Shown here piece after piece: positions 53,975 through 62,591 of a DNA stretch of 64,000 nt. This DNA comes from Streptomyces parvus (GTDB lineage: Bacteria; Actinomycetota; Actinomycetes; Streptomycetales; Streptomycetaceae). The stretch covers positions 6,262,001 through 6,326,000 of the forward strand of contig NZ_CP135079.1 in assembly GCF_032121415.1 (NCBI RefSeq). The letters run 5' to 3'. The stretch's first letter is position 1. Each line of letters opens with the position of its first letter. A model generated the notes under the pieces. The model saw nothing but the letters and a program-made list of their open reading frames with translations, had not been told where the DNA came from and ran no database searches. The position numbers and the translations under genes were made by a program.

Positions 53975-54381
53975 TCGGTCACTCCTCTAAGCGCGACGGC
54001 CGCCCGGACCGGGGTGCGCGGCGTCCGGTCACGACCGTGATGGGGGTGTGACCACACTCAAGCGGCTTGGCATGATCCAGTCAAGGTATAGACCAATGGC
54101 CGAGTAAGGAGAATGTGGCGGGCATCGGCGCCGGCGCCGGCTCCGGGCCGATCCGGGGCTGCCCCGCCCCGGCCACGCTCGTCCCCGCTCCACTCCGGCT
54201 GCCGACGCCGAGGCGGACAGGTTTACTGGGTCCGAGGTGTTTACGTGCCGAGCACACGGGCACGCGAGCCCACGCGCTTCGGACAGCAGGCGCGCCCGTG
54301 GGAGTCGCGGGCGGCCCTGTCCAACCTGCGCCCCGCACTCCGACGGCGGCCCAACACATCGTCGACGAGGAGTGGACGCGT
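53975..54381. other. Intergenic region between the chitinase and FUSC units
   Basis: No gene is supported. It holds a DasR-like site at 54084-54097 near the chitinase and two direct GTTTAC repeats at 54221-54226 and 54239-54244, which could be a promoter of the following small ORF/FUSC unit. Long frames crossing this region read as shadow translation. Confidence 0.5.
54084..54097 (-). promoter_or_regulatory. DasR-type (dre-like) site ATTGGTCTATACCT
   Basis: Read on the chitinase strand this gives TTGGTCTATACC, close to the DasR consensus core TGGTCTAGACCA with one or two changes. It lies about 110 bp upstream of the chitinase start. DasR represses chitinase genes until amino sugars are available. 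Confidence 0.5.
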
Positions 54382-54570
54382 ATGCAGGCTGCATCCGGCC
54401 CCGAACGGCGCCCGGACCAGGGCGAATCGCCCTCGCGGCAGGGATTGCGAAGGCTGCGGGAAACGCCGCCGGGGCGCGGGCGGGAGAGGCCGCGCAGTGA
54501 ACTCGTCTCGCGCCTGCTCCACCGGTCCCGCCAGCGACTGCGCCACGACGTCCCGCACGAGGGGGTGTGA
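54382..54570 (+). CDS. Possible 62-residue basic protein coupled to the FUSC gene
   Basis: ATG at 54382, with GAGGAG about 10 nt upstream. The product is highly basic (many Arg, some Ser/Gln/Pro), without membrane segments. Its stop overlaps the GTG start of the FUSC gene as GTGA, the usual coupling. The composition could also be chance translation of GC-rich DNA, so treat as provisional. Confidence 0.35.
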   Translation: MQAASGPERRPDQGESPSRQGLRRLRETPPGRGRERPRSELVSRLLHRSRQRLRHDVPHEGV

Positions 54571-55766
54571 ACGCCATCTCCCCGATCACCTCCTCCGGCC
54601 GGCGGACGGAAGCGCGGCGTGCCGAACCCGTCCTCACCCGTGCCACCTCCGTCGTGAAGGCAGCACGCGCCCGCCTCGCCCCTCGTCTGCACCGCCCCGA
54701 CCGCTACCAGGTGGTGCAGTCCTTGAAGGCGGCCGCCGCGGCCATCATCGCCTGGGCCCTGACCGGGTGGTGGCTGGAGGCGCCCATGGCCCTGATGGCG
54801 CCCTGGGCGGCTGTCGCGCTGGTCCAGGGGACCGTCTACCGGTCCCTGCGCACCGCCGTCCAGATCGTCCTCATGATCACGGCCGGTACGCTGCTCGCCG
54901 CCGGTGCCGCCGCCCTCACCGGCAACACGATGATCGCCGTGGTCATCGCTCTCCCGCTCACGACGTTGCTGGGCAATCTGGCCCCCGTCGGCGGGCAGGG
55001 CCTGTACGCGTCGACCACCGCCCTCTTCGTCCTCGCGTACGGCTCCTACTCGTGGCCGGCCGTCGGGCACCGGCTCCTGGAGACCCTGGTGGGGGCCGCC
55101 GTGGGCATCGCCGTCAACGCCCTCGTGCTCCCGCCGGTCCACTCCCACCACGTCAGGAGGCTGGCGTCCGCACTGCCGCGCGACAGCGCACACCTGCTGC
55201 GGGACCTGGCCGACGGTATGGAGGACTACGACGCACCGCGCGCGGAGCAGTGGCACCGCAGCGCCAAGGACCTGATGGCCGCGCTCTCGGAGCTGTACGT
55301 CGGACGGGGGTGGGACGCCGAGAGCTCCCGGCTCAACCCCGGCCGCCGCCTCCGCCGCTGGACCCCCGCTCCGTCGACCGACTGGGACATCCTCTGGGCC
55401 CGGGTGGTGAACCGGCTGCTCGCGCTCACCCTCACGCTCTGGGAGACCGCTTCCGAGGACCGCGGACTGCCCCGCCCCTTGGACCGTGCCCGGCGCGAAC
55501 TCGGCCGGCTCCTGTCGGCGGCGGCGGAGGTGTGCGAGGCGTACGAGTCCCTCATGGCGGACGGCACGGACCAAGGGCAGCGCGACCGGCGGGACACCGC
55601 GCTGGCCGACGCCCGACGGGCCCTCGCCGCCGTGAAGGAGCAGTTGCACGGCCAGGACCCCGACACGGGAGCCGCGCTCGGCAGCCTGATCGCCGACTGC
55701 CACGCCCTGCTGGACGACCTCACGCCCGACGCGGAGGACGCCGAAGCCGGTGAACAGCACGTTTGA
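54567..55766 (+). CDS. FUSC-family (aromatic acid exporter type) membrane protein
   Basis: This is a 399-residue protein with a GTG start at 54567 after GAGGGGG. Five to six membrane segments sit in the first half: AAAAAIIAWALTGWWLEAPM, AVQIVLMITAGTLLAAGAAA and LYASTTALFVLAYGSYSW, ending in LPPVHSHHVRRLA, as in FUSC/ArAE proteins. The second half is a long soluble helical domain with Arg-Glu-Leu rich stretches. These proteins are proposed to export aromatic acids. Confidence 0.8.
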   Translation: MNAISPITSSGRRTEARRAEPVLTRATSVVKAARARLAPRLHRPDRYQVVQSLKAAAAAIIAWALTGWWLEAPMALMAPWAAVALVQGTVYRSLRTAVQIVLMITAGTLLAAGAAALTGNTMIAVVIALPLTTLLGNLAPVGGQGLYASTTALFVLAYGSYSWPAVGHRLLETLVGAAVGIAVNALVLPPVHSHHVRRLASALPRDSAHLLRDLADGMEDYDAPRAEQWHRSAKDLMAALSELYVGRGWDAESSRLNPGRRLRRWTPAPSTDWDILWARVVNRLLALTLTLWETASEDRGLPRPLDRARRELGRLLSAAAEVCEAYESLMADGTDQGQRDRRDTALADARRALAAVKEQLHGQDPDTGAALGSLIADCHALLDDLTPDAEDAEAGEQHV

Positions 55767-55841
55767 CGCCCGATGACCGCGGTACCCGCAGCACGGCCCG
55801 TGTGGGCCCGCCCCCTTCCCCGTACCGCCCCTGGAGGAGAA

Positions 55842-56651
55842 ATGACCGACGCCACCGGGTTGAGCACCCCCGTCGCCCTGGTCACCGGCGCGGACTCGGG
55901 TATCGGCAGAGCGGTTGCCGTGAAGCTCGCGCAGCAGGGCATGGACGTGGGCATTACCTACCACCGCGACCGGCGGGGTGGCGAGGACACCGCGGCCGAA
56001 GTTCACGGCGTCGGCCGGCGTGCCGCCCTCGCCCGGCTGGATCTCACCGAGCTGCCGGACGCCGCCGAGGTGGTGGACGCCCTGGCGGGCGAGCTGGGCA
56101 GGCTCGACGTCCTCGTCAACTGCGCGGGCACCGGAACGTCCACCCGGTTCCTCGACCTGGACCACGCCACGGTCCAGCAGGTCGTCGACGTGGACCTCAT
56201 CGGGCCGTTCCTCTGCTCGCAGCGTGCGGCCCGCCGCATGATCGCCCAGGGAGACGGTGGGCGCATCGTGAACATCACCTCGGTGCACGAGCACCAACCC
56301 CGCGTGGGCGCCGCCCCCTACTGCGCAGCGAAGGGCGGCCTCGGCCTGTTGACACAGGTGATGGCGCTGGAACTGGCCGAGTACGGCATCACGGTGAACG
56401 CGGTGGCTCCGGGCGAGATCGCCACGCCGATGACGGGCCAGGAGGACACCGACGTGGAGAGCGTGGACCGGCCGGGCATCCCGCTCGGGCGTCCCGGCGA
56501 CGCCCGCGAGGTCGCCTCCGTGGTCGCCTTTCTCGCCGGTCCCGAGTCCTCGTACACCACCGGCGCCTCCTGGGCGGTGGACGGCGGAATGCTGCGGATG
56601 GGCCCGCAGGCGGGGTCCCACCTGCGCTCCGACGACTGGCGCCGCCCCTGA
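55842..56651 (+). CDS. Short-chain dehydrogenase/reductase
   Basis: This is a 269-residue protein, ATG at 55842 after GGAGGAG. Classical SDR motifs are all present: ALVTGADSGIGRAVA, LVNCAGTG, the catalytic Ser in NITSVHE, Tyr-Lys in YCAAKGG, and PGEIATPM. The C-terminus reads SWAVDGGMLRMGPQ. The substrate is unknown. It follows the FUSC gene by 75 bp and precedes the FAD/Rieske oxidoreductase on the same strand. Confidence 0.9.
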   Translation: MTDATGLSTPVALVTGADSGIGRAVAVKLAQQGMDVGITYHRDRRGGEDTAAEVHGVGRRAALARLDLTELPDAAEVVDALAGELGRLDVLVNCAGTGTSTRFLDLDHATVQQVVDVDLIGPFLCSQRAARRMIAQGDGGRIVNITSVHEHQPRVGAAPYCAAKGGLGLLTQVMALELAEYGITVNAVAPGEIATPMTGQEDTDVESVDRPGIPLGRPGDAREVASVVAFLAGPESSYTTGASWAVDGGMLRMGPQAGSHLRSDDWRRP

Positions 56652-56891
56652 CCTCGCTACCGGCCGACTCACACCCGTACGCGCTGAGGGTGGTCCGGAC
56701 GCTCCTTTGGCGGAACTCCGCCCCGGGGCCCCCGCCCTTGTCCGTCCGGTGCGCGTGCGCTCCGGGTCCGTGGGGCTTCTCCGGCTGCCGTGCCCTCGTC
56801 CCGGCGCTGTCCGGCGGCGTTTGGCGCTCGGCCGCCGTGGTACCCGGCGACAGCAGAACGGCTCGCGCACCCTACGTGGGGAGAACACACC

Positions 56892-58460
56892 ATGGCCGCC
56901 GCCCCCCGTTCCTTCTCGGGGCTCGAAGAGTCCTACTGGATGGAGACCGCGCCCATTCCTGATCACCCGCCCCTCACCGAGGACATCGAGGTGGACGTCG
57001 CCGTGGTGGGCGGCGGCATCGCCGGCCTGAGCACGGCATGGGAGCTGTCCCGGGCAGGCCGGAGCGTCGCCGTGCTGGAGGCCGACCGCATCGCCTCCGG
57101 GGTCACCGGCTACACCACGGCCAAGGTGTCGGCGCTGCACTCGCTCGTCTACGACCGGCTGCGACGGACCCGGGGCGCCGAGGCGGCACGGCTCTACGCA
57201 AGGTCGCAACTGGACGCGGTGGAGCGGTTGGTGGCGATCGCCGACGAGCTGGACGTCGACTGCGAACTGGAACGTGTGAGCGCCTACGCCTACGCGGCCG
57301 GGCCCGCTTCGCGCGATGCCGTGGAGGCGGAGGCCCGGGCGGCCGCCGACGCGGGCCTGGACGTCTCGTTCGTCACCCGGACGGAGCTTCCCTTCCCGGT
57401 CGGGGGCGCGGTCCGGCTCGACGGACAGGCCCAGTTCCACCCGCGTAAATATCTCGCGGCGCTGGCCGAGGACCTGTCGGAGCGGGGCGGCCTCATCCAC
57501 GAACGCACCCGGGTCACCGGCCTTTCCGAGGGACAGCCGTGCCGACTGACCACGGAGGACGGACGACAGGTGGTCGCCCGCGACGTGGTCATCGCCACGC
57601 ACTATCCCGTCTTCGACCGCGCCGTGCTCTTCGCACGGCTGTCGCCCCGGCGGGAGCTGGTGGTGGCCGCCCCCGTCGCCGCCGACGAGGCTCCGCGGGG
57701 CATGTACATCACCGAGGACGAGGGAAAGCGTTCGGTGCGAACGGCACCTCTCGACGCGGACCGGCGCCTGCTGATCGTCACCGGGGAGAGCTTCACCCCC
57801 GGAACGGGCGACCCGCAGAAGGGCTTCGAGCGTCTCGACGCCTGGATGCGCGAACGCTTCCCGGTGGGCCCCACCGCGTACCGGTGGGCGGCACAGGACA
57901 ACGACCCCAGCGATACGGTGCCTCTCGTGGGCCCCTTCCACGTCGGGGCCCGCCACACGTACGTGGCGACCGGCTTCGGAGGCTGGGGGATGACAGGCGG
58001 CATCCTCGCCGGACGCCTGCTCACTTCCCTTATCACCGGCTCCGGCGCCCGTCCGGCCTGGGCGGAGCTGTACGACCCGCGGCGCGTCGCGGACGTGCTG
58101 CGCGAGGCTCCCGCGCTCCTGCGGCAGCAGGCCGACGTGGCCAAACACTTCGCGGGTGACCGGATGCGGGTGACGCACGTCGATTCGGTCGACGAGATCC
58201 CGCCGGGTACAGGCGCGGTCGTACGGGTCAAGGGGCGGCGCTGCGCCGTCCACCGGAGCCAGGACGGGACGCTGCGGGCCGTATCCGCGCGGTGCACCCA
58301 CCTCGGCTGCCTGGTGTCCTTCAACGAGGCGGAAACGACCTGGGAGTGCCCGTGCCACGGGTCCCGGTTCGCCACCGACGGCGCGGTGCTCCAAGGGCCG
58401 GCGACACGGCCCCTGGAGCAGCTGGACGTCACCGGTGAGCCGGGGGAGGAGACCGCATGA
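56892..58460 (+). CDS. FAD-dependent oxidoreductase with C-terminal Rieske domain
   Basis: This is a 522-residue protein, ATG at 56892. The FAD fold reads VAVVGGGIAGLSTAWELSRA (about residues 35-55), with DAO-type core and GFGGWGMTGGILAGRLL near residue 385. The last 90 residues form a Rieske 2Fe-2S domain: CTHLGCLVSFNEAETTWECP then CHGSRFATDG. This fusion is known in Streptomyces and proteobacteria as putative amino-acid or detoxification oxidases; the substrate is unknown. Overlaps the LigD-type gene by four bases. Confidence 0.85.
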   Translation: MAAAPRSFSGLEESYWMETAPIPDHPPLTEDIEVDVAVVGGGIAGLSTAWELSRAGRSVAVLEADRIASGVTGYTTAKVSALHSLVYDRLRRTRGAEAARLYARSQLDAVERLVAIADELDVDCELERVSAYAYAAGPASRDAVEAEARAAADAGLDVSFVTRTELPFPVGGAVRLDGQAQFHPRKYLAALAEDLSERGGLIHERTRVTGLSEGQPCRLTTEDGRQVVARDVVIATHYPVFDRAVLFARLSPRRELVVAAPVAADEAPRGMYITEDEGKRSVRTAPLDADRRLLIVTGESFTPGTGDPQKGFERLDAWMRERFPVGPTAYRWAAQDNDPSDTVPLVGPFHVGARHTYVATGFGGWGMTGGILAGRLLTSLITGSGARPAWAELYDPRRVADVLREAPALLRQQADVAKHFAGDRMRVTHVDSVDEIPPGTGAVVRVKGRRCAVHRSQDGTLRAVSARCTHLGCLVSFNEAETTWECPCHGSRFATDGAVLQGPATRPLEQLDVTGEPGEETA

Positions 58461-58906
58461 GCGCGGAGGAGCGTCTCCGCGTGGGCCGTCGCACGGTTGT
58501 CGTCACCCGCCCCGACAAGGTGCTGTTCCCGGCCGACGGGATCACCAAGTCGGACCTGGCGGACTACTACCGCCTCGCCGCCGACGCGATGGTGCCCCAG
58601 CTGCGCGGACGGCCGCTCATGATGGAGCGGTGCCCCGAGGGCATCGAAGGGCAGTCCTTCATGCAGAAGGACGTCCCCGACCATTTCCCGGACTGGTTCC
58701 ACCGGGTCGAACTGCCCAAGGCCGACGGCACGGTGACCTACGCGGTGGGCGACGAACCCGCCGCGCTCGTGTACCTCGCCGGACAGGCGTGCATCACCCC
58801 GCACCGCTTCGTCTCCCGGGCGGACCGGCCGCACCACCCCGGCCGGATGGTGTTCGACCTCGACCCGGCGGACGACGACTTCGGCGCGTCCGCACGGCAG
58901 CCCTGA
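58457..58906 (+). pseudogene. LigD-type DNA polymerase domain, truncated
   Basis: The frame has the N-terminal half of a LigD/PrimPol domain: VVVTRPDKVLFPADGITKSD, LADYYRLAADAMVPQLRGRP, MMERCPEGIEGQSFMQKDVP and MVFDLDPADDDFG, which contains the metal-binding D-x-D. Family members are about 300 residues; this one stops at about 149 residues, directly after the DLDP motif, and continues into a different gene. It is a deletion remnant of a non-homologous end-joining polymerase. It overlaps the FAD/Rieske gene by an ATGA. Confidence 0.75.
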
Positions 58907-59246
58907 GTCTGCGCGAACGGAGGCGCTGTCCGGTCGGCGGGGCACGGTCAAGGACGCGCTCGTGAACCAGTCCGTCCTCGCGGGCCTCGGGAACCTCCTC
59001 AGCGACGAAGTTCTCTGGCGGGCACGGATCGACCCGCGCACACCGGCCCGCCACCTGGACGCCGACGCCGTCCGCACGCTCCACGGGGCGATGAGGCGCA
59101 CCCTGCGTACGTCCGTCCGTGCCGAGCGCGCCCCTCGTGGCTGACGGGGCGAGCCGGATCCCACGTGTCCTCGTTGCGCTCGGCGGCTGGAAGCGACCCG
59201 AAGGTCGGGGCGGCGCACGGTGGGGTGCCCGCACTGCCAGAAATAG
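58880..59246 (+). pseudogene. Fpg/Nei DNA glycosylase, decayed C-terminal part
   Basis: In one frame the H2TH region reads GTVKDALVNQSVLAGLGNLL, SDEVLWRARIDPRTPARHLD and LRTSVRAERA. After a frame change near 59130 the zinc finger is readable as CPRCARRLEATRRSGRRTVG and CPHCQK before a TAG at 59244-59246, with Cys pairs intact. The N-terminal catalytic domain is absent. The left edge merges with the LigD relic, so one deletion probably removed the end of one and the start of the other. Confidence 0.7.
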
Positions 59247-59334
59247 CGCTCGAGCATCACCCCGGCGTCCTCGGGCGTGACCAGCCAGTTGAGGGCGGCC
59301 AGGGCACGCGCAGGTGCTCGGCCTGACCACCGGA

Positions 59335-59721
59335 TCAGTCGGCGACGGCAGGTTCGGGGGTCTCGGCCGGTGCGTCGCGGACACCGAGCCTCAAGTGCTC
59401 GACGTGGTACAGAGCTTGGTCGAGGAGTTCGGCGACGTGGTTGTCGTAGAGCGCGTAGATGATCGACCGTCCGTGACGCTCGCCGGTGACCAGGCCCAGG
59501 TTGCGCAGGAGTCGCAACTGGTGCGAGCAGGCGGAGGATTCCATGCCGACCGCCTCGGCTAGGTCGCCGACGGAGCAGGGGCCCTCCTGGAGGCGGGCCA
59601 GGATGTGCAGCCTCGAAGGGGTGGCGAGCGCCTGGAGGGTGGCGGCGACATCGGCGGTGCCGACCGCGTCGAGGCGGTCGCGCGTGGTGGCGCTGCTGGG
59701 GGTGTCGCTTCCGTGGCCCAT
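59335..59721 (-). CDS. ArsR/SmtB-type metal sensor
   Basis: This is a 128-residue protein, ATG at 59719-59721. The winged HTH reads LATPSRLHILARLQEGPCSV, GMESSACSHQLRLLRNLGLV and the wing GERHGRSIIYALYD. The alpha-5 helix has DNHVAELLDQALYHVEH, matching the D-x-H ... H-x2-H metal site of SmtB, CzrA and NmtR. It lacks the CxC site of ArsR and CadC. This suggests a Zn, Co or Ni sensor. It is divergent from a P1B-4 metal ATPase and most likely represses it. Confidence 0.9.
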   Translation of the reverse strand: MGHGSDTPSSATTRDRLDAVGTADVAATLQALATPSRLHILARLQEGPCSVGDLAEAVGMESSACSHQLRLLRNLGLVTGERHGRSIIYALYDNHVAELLDQALYHVEHLRLGVRDAPAETPEPAVAD

Positions 59722-59744
59722 GGGACCATCTTACCGACGACACT

Positions 59745-59758
59745 TGAAGACCTCTTCA
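59745..59758. promoter_or_regulatory. Palindrome TGAAGA-CC-TCTTCA, likely ArsR operator
   Basis: A perfect 6+2+6 palindrome lies 24 bp from the ArsR start and 59 bp from the ATPase start. The following AT-rich ATATG ... GTATG (59759-59773) may extend the site. It is placed to control both divergent genes. Confidence 0.65.
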
Positions 59759-59816
59759 TATGTTCTTGTATGGTGGAGATGTTGCCCCGCCCCCGCCCGT
59801 GAAGGGTCTCTTCGTC

Positions 59817-61793
59817 ATGCCTTCTGCTCTGGACCAGCGGTCCGCGCCGTCCGTCGGTGGTCCGCGCCCGGCCCCGCCCCGGCGCCGTACCCGCGTCCTG
59901 GCACTTCCCGAGGCCCGCTGGGCGCTCGCGGCCCTGGTGCTGTTCGTCCTCGCCCTGCCGGTCCACCTGCTGGGCGGTCCGGCCTGGCTGTGGGCGCCGC
60001 TGTTCGCCGCGACGTACGTCACCGGCGGATGGGAGCCGGGGTGGGAGGGGCTGAAGGCCCTGCGGGACAAGACGCTGGACGTGGACCTGCTGATGGTCGT
60101 GGCGGCGCTCGGCGCCGCCGCGATCGGGCAGGTCCTGGACGGGGCGCTGCTGATCGTCATCTTCGCCACCTCCGGTGCCCTGGAGGCCGTCGCGACCGCC
60201 CGTACGGCGGACTCGGTGCGCGGCCTGCTCGACCTCGCCCCCACCACGGCCACCCGGCTCCTGGCCGACGGCACGGAGGAGAGCGTCGACACCGGGCGTC
60301 TCGCCGTCGGGGACACGATCCTGGTGCGCCCCGGGGAGCGGGTCGGCGCCGACGGGAAGGTTCTCGACGGGGCGAGCGACGTCGACCAGGCCACCATCAC
60401 CGGCGAACCCCTGCCGGTGGCCAAGCAGGCGGACGACGAGGTGTTCGCCGGTACGGTCAACGGCACCGGCGCCCTGCGGGTACGCGTGGAGCGGGACCCG
60501 GCCGACTCGGTGATCGCCCGGATCGTGAAGTTGGTCGAGGAAGCCTCCGAGACCAAGGCGCCGACCCAGCTGTTCATCGAGAAGATCGAGCAGCGGTACT
60601 CGATCGGCATGGTCATCGCGACCCTGGCCGTCTTCGGCGTCCCGCTCGCCTTCGGCGACCCCCTTCAGCCGGCGCTGCTGCGCGCGATGACGTTCATGAT
60701 CGTCGCCTCACCCTGCGCCGTGGTTCTCTCCACCATGCCGCCGCTGCTGTCCGCCATCGCCAACGCGGGCCGTCACGGTGTCCTCGCGAAGTCCGCCGTC
60801 GTCATGGAAAGCCTCGGCCAGATCGACACCGTCGCCCTGGACAAGACCGGCACGCTCACCGAGGGCACCCCGCGCGTCACCGACATCACCCCGCTGCCCG
60901 GCGGCGCTCCGGACGAGAACGCTCTCCTGCGGCTGGCGGCCTCCGCCGAGCACGCCAGCGAACACCCGCTGGCCCGCGCGATCGTGCGGGCCGCCCGCGA
61001 GCGAGGACTCGCCCTGGCCGAGGCGACCGGGTTCACCTCGGCCCCGGGCGCCGGTGTCACCGCCGCCGTCGGCGGCCGCCCCGTCCGGGTCGGCTCCCCG
61101 GCCCACCTCGCCCCCGCCGGCGGCGACGACCTCGACCGCGTGGTCCGGTCGCTGGAGGACAAGGGCCGTACCGCGGTCCTCGTCCTGCGCGACGACGTAC
61201 CGGTCGGCGTTCTGGGCATCGCGGACCGGCTCCGTAGCCACGCGAAGGCGACGGTCGCCGCGCTCACCGAACTGACCGGCCGCCCGCCGACCCTCCTGAC
61301 CGGCGACAACGAGCGCGCCGCCCGTCACCTCGCCGCCGAGGTCGGTATCACCGACGTCCGGGCCGGGCTGCTCCCGCAGGACAAGGTGGCCGCCGTACGC
61401 GCGTGGGAGGCCGAGGGCCGCCGGGTCCTGGTCGTCGGCGACGGCGTCAACGACGCCCCCGCGTTGGCCGCCGCGCACACCGGGATCGCGATGGGCAAGG
61501 CCGGATCCGACCTCGCACTGGAGACCGCCGACGCCGTCGTCGTCCGCGACGAACTCGCCACCGTCCCCGCCGTCATGGCCCTCTCCCGCACCGCCCGCCG
61601 CCTCGTCGTCCAGAACCTGACCATCGCCGGGGTGTTCATCACCGCCCTGGTCGCCTGGGACCTCATCGGCACACTCCCGCTGCCGCTCGGCGTCGCCGGC
61701 CACGAGGGCTCCACCGTCATCGTCGGCCTCAACGGGCTGCGCCTGCTGCGCGAGCACGCCTGGACCGGCTCCTCGGTGAAGGACATCGCGTGA
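59817..61793 (+). CDS. P1B-4-type heavy-metal ATPase (Co/Ni/Fe exporter)
   Basis: This is a 658-residue protein, ATG at 59817 after GAAGGG. P-type ATPase motifs: TITGEPLPV, the membrane SPC motif in IVASPCAVVLST, the phosphorylation site DKTGTLTEG, SEHPLARA and the hinge GDGVNDAPAL. The SPC in place of CPC and the HEGSTVIVGLNGLRLLR in the last segments identify subclass P1B-4 (CtpD/CoaT-like), which exports cobalt, nickel or ferrous iron. There is no N-terminal metal domain. It is divergent from the ArsR sensor. Confidence 0.9.
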   Translation: MPSALDQRSAPSVGGPRPAPPRRRTRVLALPEARWALAALVLFVLALPVHLLGGPAWLWAPLFAATYVTGGWEPGWEGLKALRDKTLDVDLLMVVAALGAAAIGQVLDGALLIVIFATSGALEAVATARTADSVRGLLDLAPTTATRLLADGTEESVDTGRLAVGDTILVRPGERVGADGKVLDGASDVDQATITGEPLPVAKQADDEVFAGTVNGTGALRVRVERDPADSVIARIVKLVEEASETKAPTQLFIEKIEQRYSIGMVIATLAVFGVPLAFGDPLQPALLRAMTFMIVASPCAVVLSTMPPLLSAIANAGRHGVLAKSAVVMESLGQIDTVALDKTGTLTEGTPRVTDITPLPGGAPDENALLRLAASAEHASEHPLARAIVRAARERGLALAEATGFTSAPGAGVTAAVGGRPVRVGSPAHLAPAGGDDLDRVVRSLEDKGRTAVLVLRDDVPVGVLGIADRLRSHAKATVAALTELTGRPPTLLTGDNERAARHLAAEVGITDVRAGLLPQDKVAAVRAWEAEGRRVLVVGDGVNDAPALAAAHTGIAMGKAGSDLALETADAVVVRDELATVPAVMALSRTARRLVVQNLTIAGVFITALVAWDLIGTLPLPLGVAGHEGSTVIVGLNGLRLLREHAWTGSSVKDIA

Positions 61794-61958
61794 ACAGGCG
61801 GAAACCCTCAGTGCGGCCGATTTCCACCCGCGCGCTGTCCGCCGATCAGGGAACTTCTGGTGAGTTCTCGTGTCTTATCTGACTTTTACGACTTTTCATG
61901 GCATCTCTTAGGCGATCAGGTGATCAGTACGACAATCATCTCGGCTTAAGGAGCCTTC

Positions 61959-62591
61959 ATGCGTATCTCCAGTTCTGTTCGCTCACGCAGCGTCCGTACG
62001 GGCGCTGCGGCGGCCGTCGCGGTCGCGGTCGCCGGTGCCACCCTGGCCGGCGCGCCCGCCGCCTATGCCGCCCCCGGCGACAGCGGCAACATCGATGTCC
62101 GCTCGGTCAGCTGGCACTCGAGCAGTGACCGCAAGGGCGTCGAGGTCTGCAAGTTCGTGTTGTCGGCGAGTAACTTCGAGTCGTTCCCCTCGGTCCCCTG
62201 GACGATCACCGAGCAGCCTCCGACCGTGCCGCCGGGCACCACCCTGATGGACAGGCTTCCGCTCATCAACGGCAGTGCGCGCAGTGAGACGTACCTGCTC
62301 CCGGAGGGCACGTACCAGCTGGTGTGGGTCGTCCCGGCGGGACCGAAGCAGAGGAGCTTCAAGGTCGAGTGCCCCGACCGCGGTCACGGCGGCAGCAAGC
62401 CTCACACGCCGCAGAAGCCCATCGGTGCGGTCCCCGCGGGCGGCGGTGGGGTCCCGGACATGGAGCCCATCAGCTCCGAGAGCGACTCGAACGCCGGAAC
62501 CGTCACCGCACTGGCCGCCGGGGCAGTAGGAGCCGCGGGCCTGATCATGGTGCGCCGTTCCGCACGTCGCCGTGCCCGTGGCGAAGCGTAA
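61959..62591 (+). CDS. Secreted, C-terminally anchored surface protein
   Basis: This is a 210-residue protein, ATG at 61959 after AAGGAG. A Sec signal peptide (cleavage after AYAAP) is followed by a short beta-rich domain, a Gly/Pro/Lys linker, then AVPAGGGGVPD, a hydrophobic segment TALAAGAVGAAGLIM and a VRRSARRRARGEA tail. This is the layout of a cell-wall sorting signal, but there is no LPXTG or LAXTG motif. The Gly-rich stretch before the segment may be the recognition sequence for the neighbouring class F sortase, whose gene overlaps this one. Confidence 0.75.
   Translation: MRISSSVRSRSVRTGAAAAVAVAVAGATLAGAPAAYAAPGDSGNIDVRSVSWHSSSDRKGVEVCKFVLSASNFESFPSVPWTITEQPPTVPPGTTLMDRLPLINGSARSETYLLPEGTYQLVWVVPAGPKQRSFKVECPDRGHGGSKPHTPQKPIGAVPAGGGGVPDMEPISSESDSNAGTVTALAAGAVGAAGLIMVRRSARRRARGEA

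Noticed and set aside
54081..58394. A 1437-codon open frame on the minus strand
   Set aside because: It runs antisense to FUSC, SDR and FAD/Rieske genes that have clear motifs. It reads as low-complexity Gly/Arg/Val and Pro, a common artefact of GC-rich DNA.
59250..59334. A minus-strand piece reading ALAALNWLVTPEDAGVML, slightly like the start of a JmjC/cupin protein
   Set aside because: Too short, lacks a start and any metal-binding residues, and overlaps the Fpg zinc-finger relic.
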